Source: Elephas maximus indicus
Lineage: Eukaryota; Chordata; Mammalia; Proboscidea; Elephantidae
DNA: 64,000 nt
NCBI RefSeq assembly: GCF_024166365.1
Contig: NC_064842.1
Coordinates: forward strand, 24,151,001-24,215,000
Direction: 5' to 3'
Made by a program: the position numbers and the translations under genes. Positions 1 through 11,110 of this stretch are shown here, one piece after another; within the stretch, counting starts at the first letter, position 1, and each line of letters starts with the position of its first letter. The notes beneath the pieces were generated by a model. The model was not told the origin of the DNA. It worked only from the letters and a program-made list of their open reading frames with translations, and made no database searches.

Positions 1-91
1 TATGTGATCGATTCACTTGTTTTTCCGAGTCTTTGTTGCAAGAGGGATCTGAGGTAGCGTCCACCTAGTCCGCCATCTTGGCCCCGCCCCC
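1..91 (-). mobile_element. 5' tip of an L1 LINE running out of the window
   Basis: Read on the minus strand the sequence starts GGGGGCGGGGCCAAGATGGC, which matches the layout of mammalian L1 5' ends (human L1 begins with a G-run then AGCCAAGATGGCC). It also aligns with the start of the L1 at 51988 (shared GCCAA.ATGG, ATCCCTCTTG and ACAAAGAC words). AAGATGG is the YY1 core known from human L1. A 5' end at base 91 implies that the copy was not 5'-truncated; its body lies outside the window. Confidence 0.8.
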
Positions 92-103
92 TGATTTTTT
101 TTT

Positions 104-215
104 TTAAGTAGATTGCCAAGCCTTTCTTCCAAGGCACCTCTGGGTGGATTCCAACCTGCAAATTTTTGGTTAGCGCCCGAGCCTGCTAACCTTTTACACC
201 ACTCAGGTACTCTAT
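104..215 (-). mobile_element. AfroSINE (long form), cut by the L1 to its left
   Basis: On the minus strand the tRNA-like head and box B-like word are followed by the body word CTTGGAAGAAAGGCTTGGC; the copy stops at the usual CTACTT position where the L1 5' end begins. The 3' half presumably lies beyond the L1. Confidence 0.75.
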
Positions 216-349
216 GACAGCAAATCAATACAGGGTTTGCACCCAATAGACCATTATTATTCTAGCAAATATTTTCTTTTCCATTCTCATTAGTAAGGAA
301 AATCAGAGGAAATTTGTACTTACATGGATGGGATAATAGTACCTTTTTC

Positions 350-880
350 TTTTCTTTTTTTCCATAACTTTTTTTTAAATTGTACTTTAGATGAAGGGTT
401 ACAGACAAACTAGCTTCTCATTAAGCAGTTAGTACACATATTGTTTTGTGACATTGGTTACCAACTCCGTGACATGTCAACACTCTCCCTTCTTGCCCTT
501 GGGTTCCTTATTACCAGCTTTACTGTCCCCTCCTGCCTTCTCATCCATGCCCCTGGCCAGGTGTGCCCCTTTCATCTCGTTTTGTTTTATTCTTTGGCTG
601 AAGGTGAACCCCAGTAGTGACTTCATTACTGAGCTAAAGTGGTGTCCAGAGGCCGTATTCTCAGCCTTTCTCCAGCCTCTGTCAGGTCAGTAAGTCTGGT
701 CTTTTTTTGTGAGTTAGAATTTTGTTCTACATTTTTCTCCAGCTTTGTCCAGGACCCTTTATTGTGTTTCCTGTCAGAGCAGTCAGTGGTGGTAGCCGGG
801 CACCATCTCACTGTGCTGGATTCAGTCTGGTGGAGGCTGTAGTAATAGTGCCCTTTACTATGTTGTCCCAGCATTGTGTC
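350..880 (-). mobile_element. L1 3' UTR fragment
   Basis: The reverse complement aligns word by word with the L1 3' UTR at 60240-60787 (CCAGACTTACTG, GTGTTGACA versus GTGCTGACA, AATGTCA.AAAACAAT). A T-run at the left edge is the poly(A) end. It is 5'-truncated with no coding part. Confidence 0.75.
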
Positions 881-904
881 AGGTCTCCTGCTTGTCATAA
901 TACA

Positions 905-1196
905 GATAGTATTGATAGATGGGAGCTTGATCGTCTTGATATTACACAGAACATGTGCTGGCCCATTACACTGATGACATAATGCAAAATGAACTTTATT
1001 GGTGAAAAGTAGAAGTACCTAGATGCCTTGCTAAGCCATAGGAGTACCAGAAGGGGGAGATTAACCCTGTGAAAATGTAGGGAACCGCAATATTAGCAAA
1101 GCTTCCAGGAGTTCAAATGCCTGAGGAAAGTTAAAATCGTCCTTCTAAAGTGAAAGACAAGTTGCTGCACCTTGCCTTATCCAGCACCAAGAAGGA
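905..1196 (+). mobile_element. ERVL-type retrovirus pol fossil, left part
   Basis: Resembles the pol gene of mammalian ERVL elements, including the region around the polymerase active-site block. It is an ancient, decayed fragment, and is separated from its right part by an LTR inserted at 1197. Confidence 0.5.
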
Positions 1197-1636
1197 TGCC
1201 TTAGCTTCCTAGAGCTACCATAATGAAATACCACAAACTAGATGGCTTTGAAAAAGAGAAATTTATTGTATTGCAGTTCTGGAGGCTAGTGGTCCAGATT
1301 CAGAGTGTCAACAGGGCCATACACTCTCTCTTCACTTTGGGAGACCCTTCCTTGTCTGTTCTAACTCCTGGTGGCCCTGAGTGTTTCTTGGTGATCCTTG
1401 GCTTTTAGATGCATTTCAAATGGTGACTCTTCCTGCGTGACCTCTTTGTTTGTTATCCCCTTTTATAAGACATCACTCAGAAGGGACTAGGATCCACTCT
1501 ACTCTGGTATGATCTTATTAAATTAACAGATCACATCTCCAAAGAAAGACCCTACATCCAAACAAGGTCACATTCACCAGTACAGGGGTTAGAGCTTCAA
1601 ACATATCTTTTGGGGGACACGATTCAATCTATAACA
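1197..1636 (-). mobile_element. MLT1A-like (ERVL-MaLR) solo LTR inserted in the ERVL fossil
   Basis: The 440-bp element begins and ends like MaLR LTRs (minus-strand TGTTATAG start, ..GGCA end) and matches recalled MLT1A words such as TTCTGGAGGCTAG and GGGGGACACGATTCAAT. Identical 5-bp duplications AAGGA lie at 1192-1196 and 1637-1641. Placental-mammal age. Confidence 0.8.
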
Positions 1637-1641
1637 AAGGA

Positions 1642-1842
1642 GAACATTTAGTGGGCCTCTTTGGATTCTGGAGGCCACTATTATCACAACCCAATAAAGA
1701 CCAGGCTCAGATGCTTCAGAGAAGAAGTTTAAAGTCACTAACCAGGTTAAAACCCACATCTAGATAAGTGGCTAGGAGAAACGTTAAATGGAGGATTGAA
1801 AAGGCATCTGTGATTACCAAATTAAGCTTTATGATCAGCTAC
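1642..1842 (+). mobile_element. ERVL-type pol fossil, right part
   Basis: Continues the ERVL pol match interrupted by the LTR (word TAGTGGGCCTCTTTGGATTC). Ancient and broken. Confidence 0.45.
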
Positions 1843-1844
1843 AG

Positions 1845-2592
1845 AAGCAATTACTTGAAGTGCTTACTGATGAAGATCAAAGATTACAGCCTTTAGTGTT
1901 ACACCACAACATAAAGAAAACAAAAATTCTCACAACTGGCCCAATAAGCAACATCATGATAAACGGAGAAAAGCTTGAAGTTGTGGAGGATGTCATTTTA
2001 CTTGGATCCACAGTCAACACCTATGGGAACAGCAGTCAAGAATTCAAAAGACATATTGCATTGGGCAAAGCTACTGCAAAAGATCTCTTTAAAGTGTTAA
2101 AAAGCAAAGATGTCACCTTGAAGACTAAGGTGCGCCTGACCCAAGCCACGGTGTTTTCAATCGCCTCATATGTATGTGAAAGCTGAACAATGAATAAGGA
2201 AGGCTGAAGAAGAATCGATGCCTTTGAATTATGGTGTTGTCAAAGAATATTGAATATGCCATGGACTACCAGAAGAATGAACAAATCTGTCTTGGAACCA
2301 TAGCCAGAATGCTCCTTGGAAGTAAGGATAGCAAGACTTGGTCTCATGTACTTTGGACATGTTACCAAAAGGAACAAGTCTCTGGAGAAAGGCATTATCC
2401 CTGGTAAAGTAAAGGGTCAGTGAAAAAGAGGGAGACCCTCAACGAGATGGATTGACACAGTGGCTACAACAATGAGCTCAAGCATAACAATGATTGTGAG
2501 GATGGCGCAGGACTGGGCAGTGTTTAGGTCTGTTGTACATAGGGTTGCTATGAGTCTGAACCAACTCAATGGCACCTGACAACAGCAACAAC
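1845..2592 (+). mobile_element. RTE LINE, 5'-truncated 3' part
   Basis: Encodes the C-terminal part of the RTE reverse transcriptase protein (ILTTGPISN, LLGSTVNTYG, ALGKATAKDLFKVLKSKDVT, SIASYVCES) and ends in the RTE tail ATGGCACCTGACAACAGCAA. The long frame 1860-2186 is this remnant. The end of the frame carries several stops, and the catalytic YADD block lies upstream of the truncation. Confidence 0.9.
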
Positions 2593-3544
2593 ATAAAAGC
2601 AGAGGTCACCATAAGTCAGGACTGGGCGATGGTACGTATATAGGAGCAAGGATAGCAAATTTTATTTTGTTTCATTTCTCTCCCTGCCCCTCACCTCATG
2701 TTATAGGGATGACATTGGTGCTGGCTAACATTTTAGTTTTAGGAGGAATAATGACTGAAATGAATTGGAATTATCCTAGGATGATATTGTAACTGGTGGA
2801 ACTTCACGAGTTCCTGTGTTGAAGCGTAAACCTCGAGCCTCAATGAAGCACGAGGTTGGTTGCTGGCTTGTGAAAGGAGTGAACTCTGCTGATCAACTCT
2901 GAAACTATTCTTCTCAAGTTTCTCCCACCTGCTCTTTGCCCTGGACTCTGAACTGTATGGGCTCCCTTGCTTCTCAGTTCAGCTATTAGGGAGTTCCAGC
3001 AGGAGGTCAGAAGGAGAATGGGGTTAGGGAATTTGGCTTCCTGGCTCCCTCTATGGGTCACCTCAGAATGGCTATGTCTTGCCTTTGAAAAATCAGTGTT
3101 CCTCAAGGCAGTTTCCTTTGCGGGCCACTCTCTTTCCAGGGTCTGGTAACTACGCTTTTTCTTCATCTCTTTAGGTTTAGGGATGTTAGCAGACCAACTG
3201 TGACTAGGCTCAGGTAATTTCATATCCCTTTGTCTTCCCTGAATCCTGCCCATACTTTCTAAAATGGTACCTTTACTAAAAACTAAGCGCTTCTCAAATT
3301 ATCCTAATTTGAAAATGCTTCATTTTTTTTTTCGTAGTCTAGCTGATACTTTTAACATGTCTCCAAACAAGATTGGCAACTGGGATTAAGAGGCAGTAAA
3401 GTCAGAAGAAGAAAAAAAAAAAAAAAAGATGTCTAAAAATGAAAATTAAAATGAAGATGCCTTATAGTTTTACCTGTATTCTAGTGAGATTACAATAAAG
3501 TGCACACATCTATTTCTGTTATTCTCAATGCAGCCACAACCCGA
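2593..3544. other. Unassigned stretch, partly an ancient repeat
   Basis: 2880-3310 resembles an old mammalian interspersed repeat whose name I cannot recall (CCTGGCTCCCTCTATGGGTC, CAGGGTCTGGTAACTACGC). A poly(A) run sits at 3411-3427. The 137-codon minus-strand frame here shows no known protein feature. Confidence 0.35.
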
Positions 3545-3715
3545 AAGGCATTTATGCTCGGCTGCTAACTGAAAGTTTGGAGGTTTGAGTCTACCCACTG
3601 GCATCTCGGAAGAAAGGCTTCTGAAAAAACCAACTGTTGAAAAGCTTATGGAGCATGGTTCTACTCTGACACACATGGGGTCACCAGGAGTCAGAGTCAA
3701 TGCAGCAGCAACTGT
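3545..3715 (+). mobile_element. AfroSINE, long form
   Basis: Shows GGCTGCTAACTGAAAG head, CGGAAGAAAGGCTTCTGAAA body, GGAGCATGGTTCTACTCTGA, and a CACCAGGAGTCAGAGTC tail. Confidence 0.8.
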
Positions 3716-3994
3716 TTTTACTTCATTACCGTCCAAAAAAGATAATTGGAATGTTTGGCTTCCTCTTAGGGTATAGAGAACTGCGAGAGAATGTCACTCC
3801 CACCCTACAGAGAAAAGTCCCATAATCTACAAATTCATAATTTTCAAGCTCATTAGAGTGCTGAGGTCACCAGACACTAAGTGGACTCAACTCCGATGAG
3901 TGGAAAGCCCTCTGAGGAGAAATGGAGCACACAACCTTCGGCAGAGTACAGAAGGAAGAGGTGGCCCTCATATAGGTGGGTGAGAAGAAAACAA

Positions 3995-4118
3995 GGAGCC
4001 CTTGTAGTGCAGTGGTTAAATGCTTGGCTGCTAACCAAAACGTTGGAGGTTCAAACCCGCCAGCAGCTCTGTGTGAAAAAAGACCGAGTGATCTGCTCCT
4101 GTAAAGATTACAGCCTAG
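3995..4118 (+). mobile_element. AfroSINE, 5' portion abutting an RTE fragment
   Basis: Starts GGAGCCCTTGTAGTGCAGTG, contains box B-like GGTTCAAACCC, and stops at TACAGCCTAGG where RTE sequence begins. Confidence 0.8.
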
Positions 4119-4121
4119 GGT

Positions 4122-4957
4122 TATCTTTTAACTAGACCAATAAGCAACATCATAAATGGAGAAAATATTGAAGTTGTCAGGGATTTCATTTTACTTGGAT
4201 CCACAATCGATGCCCATGGAAGCAGCAGTCAAGAAATCAAAGGATGCACTGCACTGGGAAAATCTGTTGGAAAAGACCTCTTTAAAGTGCTGAAAAGGCG
4301 AAGATGTCACTTTGAGGACTAAGGTGTGCCTGACTCAAGCCATGACATTTTCAATTGCCTCTTATGCATGTGAAAGCTAGACAATGAATAAGGAAGACCG
4401 AAGAAGAATTTATTTATGAATTACAGTGTTGGTGAAGAATATTGAATATACCGTGGACTGCCCTGGTGGTATAGTAGTTAAGAGCTACAGCTGCTAACCA
4501 ATAGGTTGGCAGTTCAAATCCACCAGGCACTCCTTGGAAACCCTGTGTGGCAGTTTCACTCTGTCCTATGAGTAACTGTGAGTCAGAATCAACTTGATGG
4601 CAATGGGTTTGGTTTTTTAGTTTATGGACTGCCAGAAGAACCAACAAATCCATCTTGGAAGAAGTACAGCCAGAGTGCTCCTTGGAAGCAAGGCTGGCGA
4701 GACTTCCTCTCACATACTTTGGATGTATTATCGGGAGGGACCAGTCCCCGGAGAAGGACTTTGTGCTTGGTAGGGTAGAGCGGTCAGCAAAAAAGAGGGA
4801 GACCCTTGGTGAGATGGATTGACACATTAGCATCAACAAGGGGCTCAAACATAGCAACAATTGTAAGGACGGCGCGGGACTGGGCAGTGTTTTGCCCTGT
4901 TGTACGTAGGGTCGCTATGAGTTGGAACTGACTTGAGGGCACCTAACAACAACAAGG
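4122..4957 (+). mobile_element. RTE LINE 3' part, interrupted by an AfroSINE
   Basis: Same 3' coding and tail sequence as the copy at 1845 (CCAATAAGCAACATCATAAA through GGGCACCTAACAACAACAA). It is split by the SINE at 4463-4624. The reading frame is broken. Confidence 0.88.
4463..4624 (+). mobile_element. AfroSINE, short form, inside RTE
   Basis: A head with TAGTAGTTAAG (box A-like) and GTTCAAATCC (box B-like), and the tail GAGTCAGAATCAACTTGATG. The RTE word TGGACTGCC is duplicated at 4454-4462 and 4625-4633, marking the insertion. Confidence 0.92.
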
Positions 4958-4960
4958 ACA

Positions 4961-5032
4961 ACAATCTTTATAGAAGCATATTGCCAGGCCTTTCTTCTGA
5001 GGTGTTGCTGCGTGGGTTCGAATCACCAAACT
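4961..5032 (-). mobile_element. AfroSINE fragment (body)
   Basis: The middle part of the long form on the minus strand (AAGAAAGGCCTGGCAATATG), with a weak box B. Confidence 0.6.
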
Positions 5033-5036
5033 TTAG

Positions 5037-5602
5037 TTTAGTCATCAAGGGCAAACTGAGACTATCTCAACTCTCCACACTAATGGCCTGACAGAAGAGG
5101 TTCACCCACTTCTAAATGTAAATAGCAGTTACCTCAGTCTTGCTCTTCTATATAATTATATGCCAATAAAATTTGAAGTTTAGATGAAATAGACAAGTTC
5201 TTTGAAAGATTAAAAAAAAAACTGACACACTAATGGCTAGTGAATTTTTCATACTCAAAGAAATGACCAAAAAATGTCTATTTCTTCCCCCTCTCTAATC
5301 TTAGCAAGATATTTTACTTTATTTTTATAATTACAAGTGGCTTATTGTCACAGTAACTTTAATATTATCCTTCAGGAATCCAAAACTCCTACTAATATTC
5401 TTTGTTGAAGCCTATTTCCATTTTTCAAAGAGAGATGAGGATGCTGCTTTCAAGATGAAGACTCAAGTGTCATTGCTATGTAAGGAGAAGACTCATAGAT
5501 GTTGAAGTTTTCTCCAACAGAGAGAAATGTTGTGGCAGACATGGCTCACTGTTCAGAAAAACTGATGTCTCTTCTTCCCAGGTACCTTGTTTTAGGCATG
5601 AC
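5037..5602. other. No recognised feature
   Basis: AT-rich sequence with no gene and no repeat family I can name. Confidence 0.5.
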
Positions 5603-6124
5603 TGTCATGGATTGAATTGTGTCCCCCAAAATATCTGTCAACATGGCTAGGCCATGATTCCCAGTATTGTGTGATTGTCCACCATTTCATCATCTAACAG
5701 AGTTTTCCTATGTGTTGTGAATCCTGTCTCTGTGATGTTAATGAGGTGGGATTAGCAGCAGTTATTTTAACAAAGCAGAACTCAATCTACAAGATTAGGT
5801 TGTGGTTTAAGTCAATCTCTTTTGAGATATAAAAGAGAGAAGCAGGCAGAGAGACATAGGGACCTCATACCACCAAGAAGGCAGCTCCAGGAGCAGAGCA
5901 CTTCCTTTGGATCCCGGGTCTAGGTGCTGAGAAGCTCCTTGACCGGGGGAAGATTGATGACAAGGACCTTCCCCCAGAGCCAATGGAGGGAGAAAGCCTT
6001 TCCCTGGAACTGGCACCCTGAATTCAGACTTCTAGCCTCCTAGACTATGAGAGAATAAATTTCTCTTTGTTAAAGTCATCTACTAGTGGTATTTCTGTTA
6101 TAGCAGCACTAGATGACTAAGACA
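5603..6124 (+). mobile_element. MaLR-like solo LTR, afrotherian family (copy A)
   Basis: A 522-bp element running TGTCATGG..GACTAAGACA with an AATAAA at 6055-6060. The near 5-bp duplications are ATGAC and AGGAC. A second copy of the same family, opposite strand, lies at 48794-49312. Solo LTR, no internal part seen; MLT1-like termini suggest ERVL-MaLR descent. Confidence 0.75.
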
Positions 6125-6136
6125 AGGACCAAGTAA

Positions 6137-6725
6137 ATTATCTCTGATATTTACAATAAAGTCCACATGACAAAGTGAGTACCAGCCAATGGAATGCGAG
6201 TGGAAGTGATGTGTGTCGCTTCTGGGATATGACTTTAAGATGTGCCTGTGCCTTCTCCATGCTCTCTTCATCATTTTGCTTCCTGAATTCTGACAATCAC
6301 AAGACCCTAGAGGTTGATGCAGTAGTTCCTAGGTGGTACAAATGGTTAAACGCTGGGCTACTAACCAAAATGTTGGCAGCTCAAGTCCACACAGAGGCAC
6401 CTTGGAAGAAAGACTTGGCAATTTACTTCCAAAAGGTCACAGCTTATGAAAACCCTATGGAGCATAATTCTACTCTGAAACACATGAGGTTGCCATGAGT
6501 CAGAATCAACTTAACAGCAACTTTTTTTTAAGAGGTTGGTACAAATACAAAATGAACAAAATCTTTGTCTCTGAATTACGCTGTGGAAGAAAATTGCCTG
6601 TCGACAGAAATATCTGCCTGGACTATTATGTGAATGGGCAATAAAATTCTACTATTTAAGTGAAGGAAATGTGGGGGCCTATTACTTCTAGCAACCAGCA
6701 TAGCATTAATGTAACTACTATAGAT
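6137..6725 (+). mobile_element. Ancient LTR-like mammalian repeat, split by a SINE
   Basis: Words such as AGCCAATGGAATGCGAGTGG, TCTCCATGCTCTCTTC and GACTATTATGTGAATG recall an old LTR-type repeat common in placentals; the family name is uncertain. The AfroSINE at 6326-6531 interrupts it. Confidence 0.45.
6326..6531 (+). mobile_element. AfroSINE, long form
   Basis: Reads GTTCCTAGGTGGTACAAATG, TGGAAGAAAGACTTGGCAAT, CATGAGTCAGAATCAAC then a T-run. The body segment matches RTE 5' sequence at 29851-29905. Confidence 0.88.
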
Positions 6726-6750
6726 GTTGGAGGAGGCCATATGGAATATT

Positions 6751-7053
6751 ATTGTTGTTAGGTGCTGTTGAGTCGGTTCTGACTCATAGTGACCTTATGT
6801 ACAACAGAATGAAACACTGCCTGGTCCTGCACCATCCTCACAATCATTGCTATGTTCGAGCCCATCCTTGCAGCCACTGTGTCAATCCATTTCATTGAGG
6901 GTCTTCCTCATTTTTGGTGACTCTCTACCAAGCATGATGTCCTTTCCCATGGACTAGTCCCTCCTGATAACATGTCCAAAGTACCAGAGATGAAGTATTG
7001 CCATCCTTACTCCCATGGAGCACTCTGGCTGTACTTCTTCCAAGACAGAATAT
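6751..7053 (-). mobile_element. RTE LINE 3' end, 5'-truncated
   Basis: The reverse complement gives the RTE C-terminus and tail (TTGTTGTTAGGTGCTGTTGA at the left edge). The direct words GAATATTA at both edges (about 6741 and 7051) fit a target duplication. Confidence 0.85.
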
Positions 7054-7180
7054 TACTAATGTCAAGTGATTTACAGAAAAGAAAATATTTCCATGGATAA
7101 TTCTTCTTATCTAGATGTGACTGAGGCTGCTAGTTTCTCTTCACCTATCACTCTCTTCTTCTATAGTAATAAGATGTCTG

Positions 7181-7600
7181 ATTTTAGCTGGGTGCATGAT
7201 GGCGAAGAATAATGACACATATTCCACCCTCGTTTGTGTGTCATGGCTGTGTCTATGTGGCCAGTTTTAGCCAATAGGATATAAGCAACAGAAACAACTT
7301 GAGAGATCTAGTGGGTCCTTCCTTAAGAGATAGAGGCTTTGTGCAGTGTGCCCTTTTCTTTTTGTCCTTCATTCTGCTCTCTGTAATGTGGATGTAATGG
7401 CTGGCATGCTAGCTACCACCCTGAACCATGAGGACAAGTGCCCTAGGAATGGTAGAGCGGTGGGTTAGAAGGAACCTGGGACTGTGAGGACTCGATGAAT
7501 TACTTACCTTCAGACTTACACATAAGAGAAAAATTAAATTAATTTTGTATAAATCGTACTATAGTTTGGGCTCTCTGTTATTTGTAGCCATGTTGAATTT
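7181..7600 (+). mobile_element. Possible ancient LTR-like repeat
   Basis: Shares layout with the repeat at 6137 (AGCCAATAGGATATAAGCA, GTGGATGTAATGGCTGGC, GAACCTGGGACTGTGAGGA). The assignment is from memory of an old placental family and is weak. Confidence 0.35.
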
Positions 7601-9300
7601 TAATCAAGATACTTGATCTTAAAGGATAAATAGGAGTTTGCCATGATCCAAAACTTTGAAAAGACATTGTAGGAAGAACAAACCATATTTGCTTAAGCCT
7701 CATTTCTTTAAAAAAAAAAAAAGGTTTTGTTTTTCTTATTTTGCTAAGAAGTGTAGTTTAAGAAACAAGTGAGCCATCCTTAGAGTTTCGAGAAGTGCAG
7801 TAAGGAAGCCCTACAGCTAGAGATGTGAAGTCGCAGAGTCGTACTGATTGAGTACTGACATTACAACATTAACAGATTCAAAATAATTTTTACTTTATTT
7901 TGACACTGCTAAATGTAGAGAGAAAAAATGAGGGTATCAGTTACTTGAGGGGTTTAAAGTGTGTATTTATGTTGCACTCATATTCTATGTGGGTCCTGGA
8001 AAAATGCAAAGGGGAATGAGAAACAGCATGTATCATCAAGGTATCTTCAGAACCAGAGAACAATAATTATTGCCACCAGCGAGAATAATCGATTTGCTGA
8101 AAGTGCGTTGGGGAGGGAACAAATGAAGAGATGGAGGATTTTTAAAACAAAAACCAGGACACATAGGCTTGATTTCAAACAGGACAGTGGAACACAACAT
8201 ATCAAGTCTGCACACTTGTTGAAAACCCAGGGCCTATATGGCCACATTTGCTTCTATGGAGGAAGTACCATTTAAGTAGGTATTAAAGGAAATCATCCGA
8301 CAGACAGTGACGGAGTGGGGAGGTGGGAATCTCAGGGACAACAAATCACAAGACCAAATTCAAGGAGGAGTGAAGGACAGAAGGCAGAGTTGTTGTGCTG
8401 ATTGCCTGCATGGGCTTCGGCAGAGGGAAACTGATAGACAGGCACTCACAGGGAGCCAGGAGAATGCTGTCAGGGCATGAAAGCCGCCCATTGTCTGCTT
8501 GACATTTACGCCAGCTTCAGAAAGGTCACCTTGCTATGAGGTAGATTTGGTATATTGTATAAATGTTTTCAAAGTTGCTTTAAGGGTAGATGGGACACCA
8601 TTTTAGGACTAAGTATTCTCAAAATCTACCTTTCTTTTTATAGTACTTATTGGCTTGCTCCACTGGGCACTACTGGTTTCTCCCCAACATTCTATAACCT
8701 GAAGTCAGTAAGGTCAGGTAAGAGCTCCTCAAACTCTGACTGCAGAGGGATTACATAGGGTGCTTAAGGATGCTGACACAGAGGTGTGAGGTGAAGCACA
8801 GACATACACATATAACACCCTCTAGGTGGATTTTATGCTCAGCTGGGTTTGGGAACCCTAATTCCTTCGTGGCACTTGGAATTAGCTAACATGTTTGAGA
8901 GGGTGTGTGGGTATGATCATCCACTGTAAATTTTGCTACAAAGTTGGTCAGATAAGTAAATTGTTGATATGAATTATGGAATTATGGAAAACTGAAAATT
9001 TATAGTAAAATTTCTCTCTTCTGCTTATTTTAATTCTCTTATTTCTTTTCTTGGATATAAATGTAACTCAATGAAACCGAAAAAAGATGTCTTCTCCTGT
9101 GCAAATCTACTAGGTTTTCAGAGAAAGAAGAAAAGATGAAGAGAAAAAAGGGAGGGAAATCATCATTTAATCTCTACCTGCTACTGTGCCAGGTAATTTA
9201 AACTTCACTACATACTTTATTTATTGCAAAGTAGCGAATATTTTTTCAATTTTATGTAAAAGGTACCCAAAGATTAAAGTAGTTGAAAATACATTGCTGA
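7601..9300. other. No recognised feature
   Basis: A 1.7-kb stretch without a gene or a repeat I can place. The frames at 7961-8275 and 8555-8758 have no protein-family signal. Confidence 0.45.
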
Positions 9301-9309
9301 AAGACCTAG

Positions 9310-9523
9310 AATATCCAAAATAATCTTAAAAGAACAAAATTGGAGAATTGATGTCACTTGATTTCAAGAAAATACTTACTAGAAAAGTGTAATTATTAAG
9401 ACATGACATGTAGATGAATCTATTTCTGAACAGAGGCCAGAAATAGATCCACATTTATACATCAATTGTTTTTGACAAAGACACCAAGACAATCCACTGG
9501 GGAGACAGGAAGTCATATGTTTT
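9310..9523 (+). mobile_element. L1 ORF2 fragment (plus orientation)
   Basis: Matches the L1 ORF2 3' region (AATATCCAAAATAATCTTAAA, TTTTTGACAAAGACACCAAG, ACAATCCACTGGGGA). Old and decayed. Confidence 0.65.
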
Positions 9524-9524
9524 G

Positions 9525-10515
9525 TACTCTTTTGTATCTGACCTCTTCTGCATAACATGGTGCTTTTGAGATTCATTCATTTTGTTGCATTTATCAGCGG
9601 TTTGCTCCCTTTATTGCTGAGTGGTGCTTGGTTATACAGTATATCACAGTTACTTATCCATTCTCGTGTTGGCAGATACTTGGGTTGTTGTCAGCTTGGA
9701 GTGGTTAGTAATAAAGCTGTGTTGAACATTCTGGTAAAAGTCACCTTGTTTTATTTCTCTTGGGTAAATAAATATTGCGGAGTGGAACTGTTGGATTATA
9801 GAGTTGGTATATGTTTAGTTTTGTAAGAAACTACTGAAGTCACTGTACCATTTACACTCCCACAAGCAATATTGGAGGGCTCCTGTTGCTGCCCATCCTA
9901 GCTGACATTTGGTGGTGGTGTTTTTTTTTTAATTGTTAGCCATCCTAGTGTTGAATATGGCATCTCTTTGTAGTTTTGATTTGAGTTTCCCTGATGATGA
10001 ATGTTGAGTACGATTTTAGTGTTTACTTTGTGAAAGGTCTTTTCAAATTATTTACTTATTTTTATATCAGGTCATTTTCTTTGTTATTGAAGTGTATATC
10101 TACATCTTTATGTCTCTCATCTGTCTGTCCACCCATCCACCCACCCCCCTACCCATCCACCCATCTATTTATCTGTCCGTCCGTTCGTCCGTTCATCCAT
10201 CTATCATCTGTCTTTCTTCAGAATTCAAGTTCTTTATCAAATATATATAACTCAACTATTTTCTTCCAGTCTATGGCTTGCCAATGTATTTTATTAATAA
10301 TGTATTTTGATGGATGGATATTTTCAGTTTTGATGAAATCTAATTTATCATTTTATTCTTTATGGTTTGTGCTTTTGTGACTTGTATAAGAAACCTCTTC
10401 TTACCCCTAAGGTCATAAAGATAGTCTATGTTTTCTTCTAAAAACTATAATTTTAGCTTTTAAATTTAGTTTATAGTTCATAGCAAATTAATTTTTGTGT
10501 ATGATGTGTGGTAGG
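9525..10515 (-). mobile_element. L1 ORF2 3' fragment (minus orientation)
   Basis: The antisense of the L1 ORF2 C-terminal region: GTTGCATTTATCAGCGGTTT, GGAGTGGAACTGTTGG, TTTTTGTGTATGATGTGTGG. It lies directly beside an L1 piece in the opposite orientation. It contains a TCCA/TCTG simple repeat at 10121-10212. Confidence 0.75.
10121..10212. repeat. Simple repeat, imperfect (TCCA/TCTG)n
   Basis: Tetranucleotide-like runs CCACCCATCCACCCA and GTCCGTCCGTTCGTCCG, inside L1-derived sequence. Confidence 0.9.
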
Positions 10516-10519
10516 GAGA

Positions 10520-10700
10520 TTCTTTTTTTTTTTTTTTTTTTTTGATGCAGATGATGTACCTGAAGCCTGGAAATTTTTTTAAACTACTTAAAAAAAAATC
10601 TTTGTAACCACCACCCAAATCAAGAAGTAGAACATTTCTATCACTCCCTAAATTTCCCTTGTGCCCCTTTACAATCCATTTTCCAAATTCCTGTTGTATC
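10520..10700 (-). mobile_element. Probable L1 fragment after a T-run
   Basis: A T-run at 10522-10543 is followed by L1-like antisense sequence (AACCACCACCCAAATCAAGA). Confidence 0.5.
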
Positions 10701-11110
10701 ATTCAGGGTTCCACCAGAGGAACAGAACCTGTAGTGTGTGCATGTATAAACAGATAGACACTTTGGTAGGTAGGTAGGTGGATCTAGATGTAGATCTATA
10801 TATAAAGATTTAGTGGAAGGAACTGGCTTCCATGACTGTGGGGAGCTGGCTAGGCAAGCCTGGAATTCTTAAGGCAAGCCACCAGGAAGGGCTGTCTGGA
10901 AGCTTTTAGGCAGGAGCTGAAGCTGCAGTCCACAAGTGGAATTTCTTCTTCCTCAGGGAAACCTCAGTTCTGCTCTTAAGGTCTTTCAATGGACTTGATC
11001 AGACTCATGAAAGATGATCTCATTCACTTTTAAAATCAAAGAATTGTAGATGTTAATCACAACCACAGAATACCTTTATATCAACATCTTGATTAGTGTT
11101 TGAATAACTG

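Noticed and set aside
2840-3253. 137-codon minus-strand frame as a small gene
   Set aside because: No domain, low-quality composition, and it overlaps sequence that resembles an old interspersed repeat.
9310-10515. Classical 5'-inverted (twin-primed) L1
   Set aside because: The order of the two orientations is the reverse of what twin priming gives, so I list only the head-to-head arrangement.
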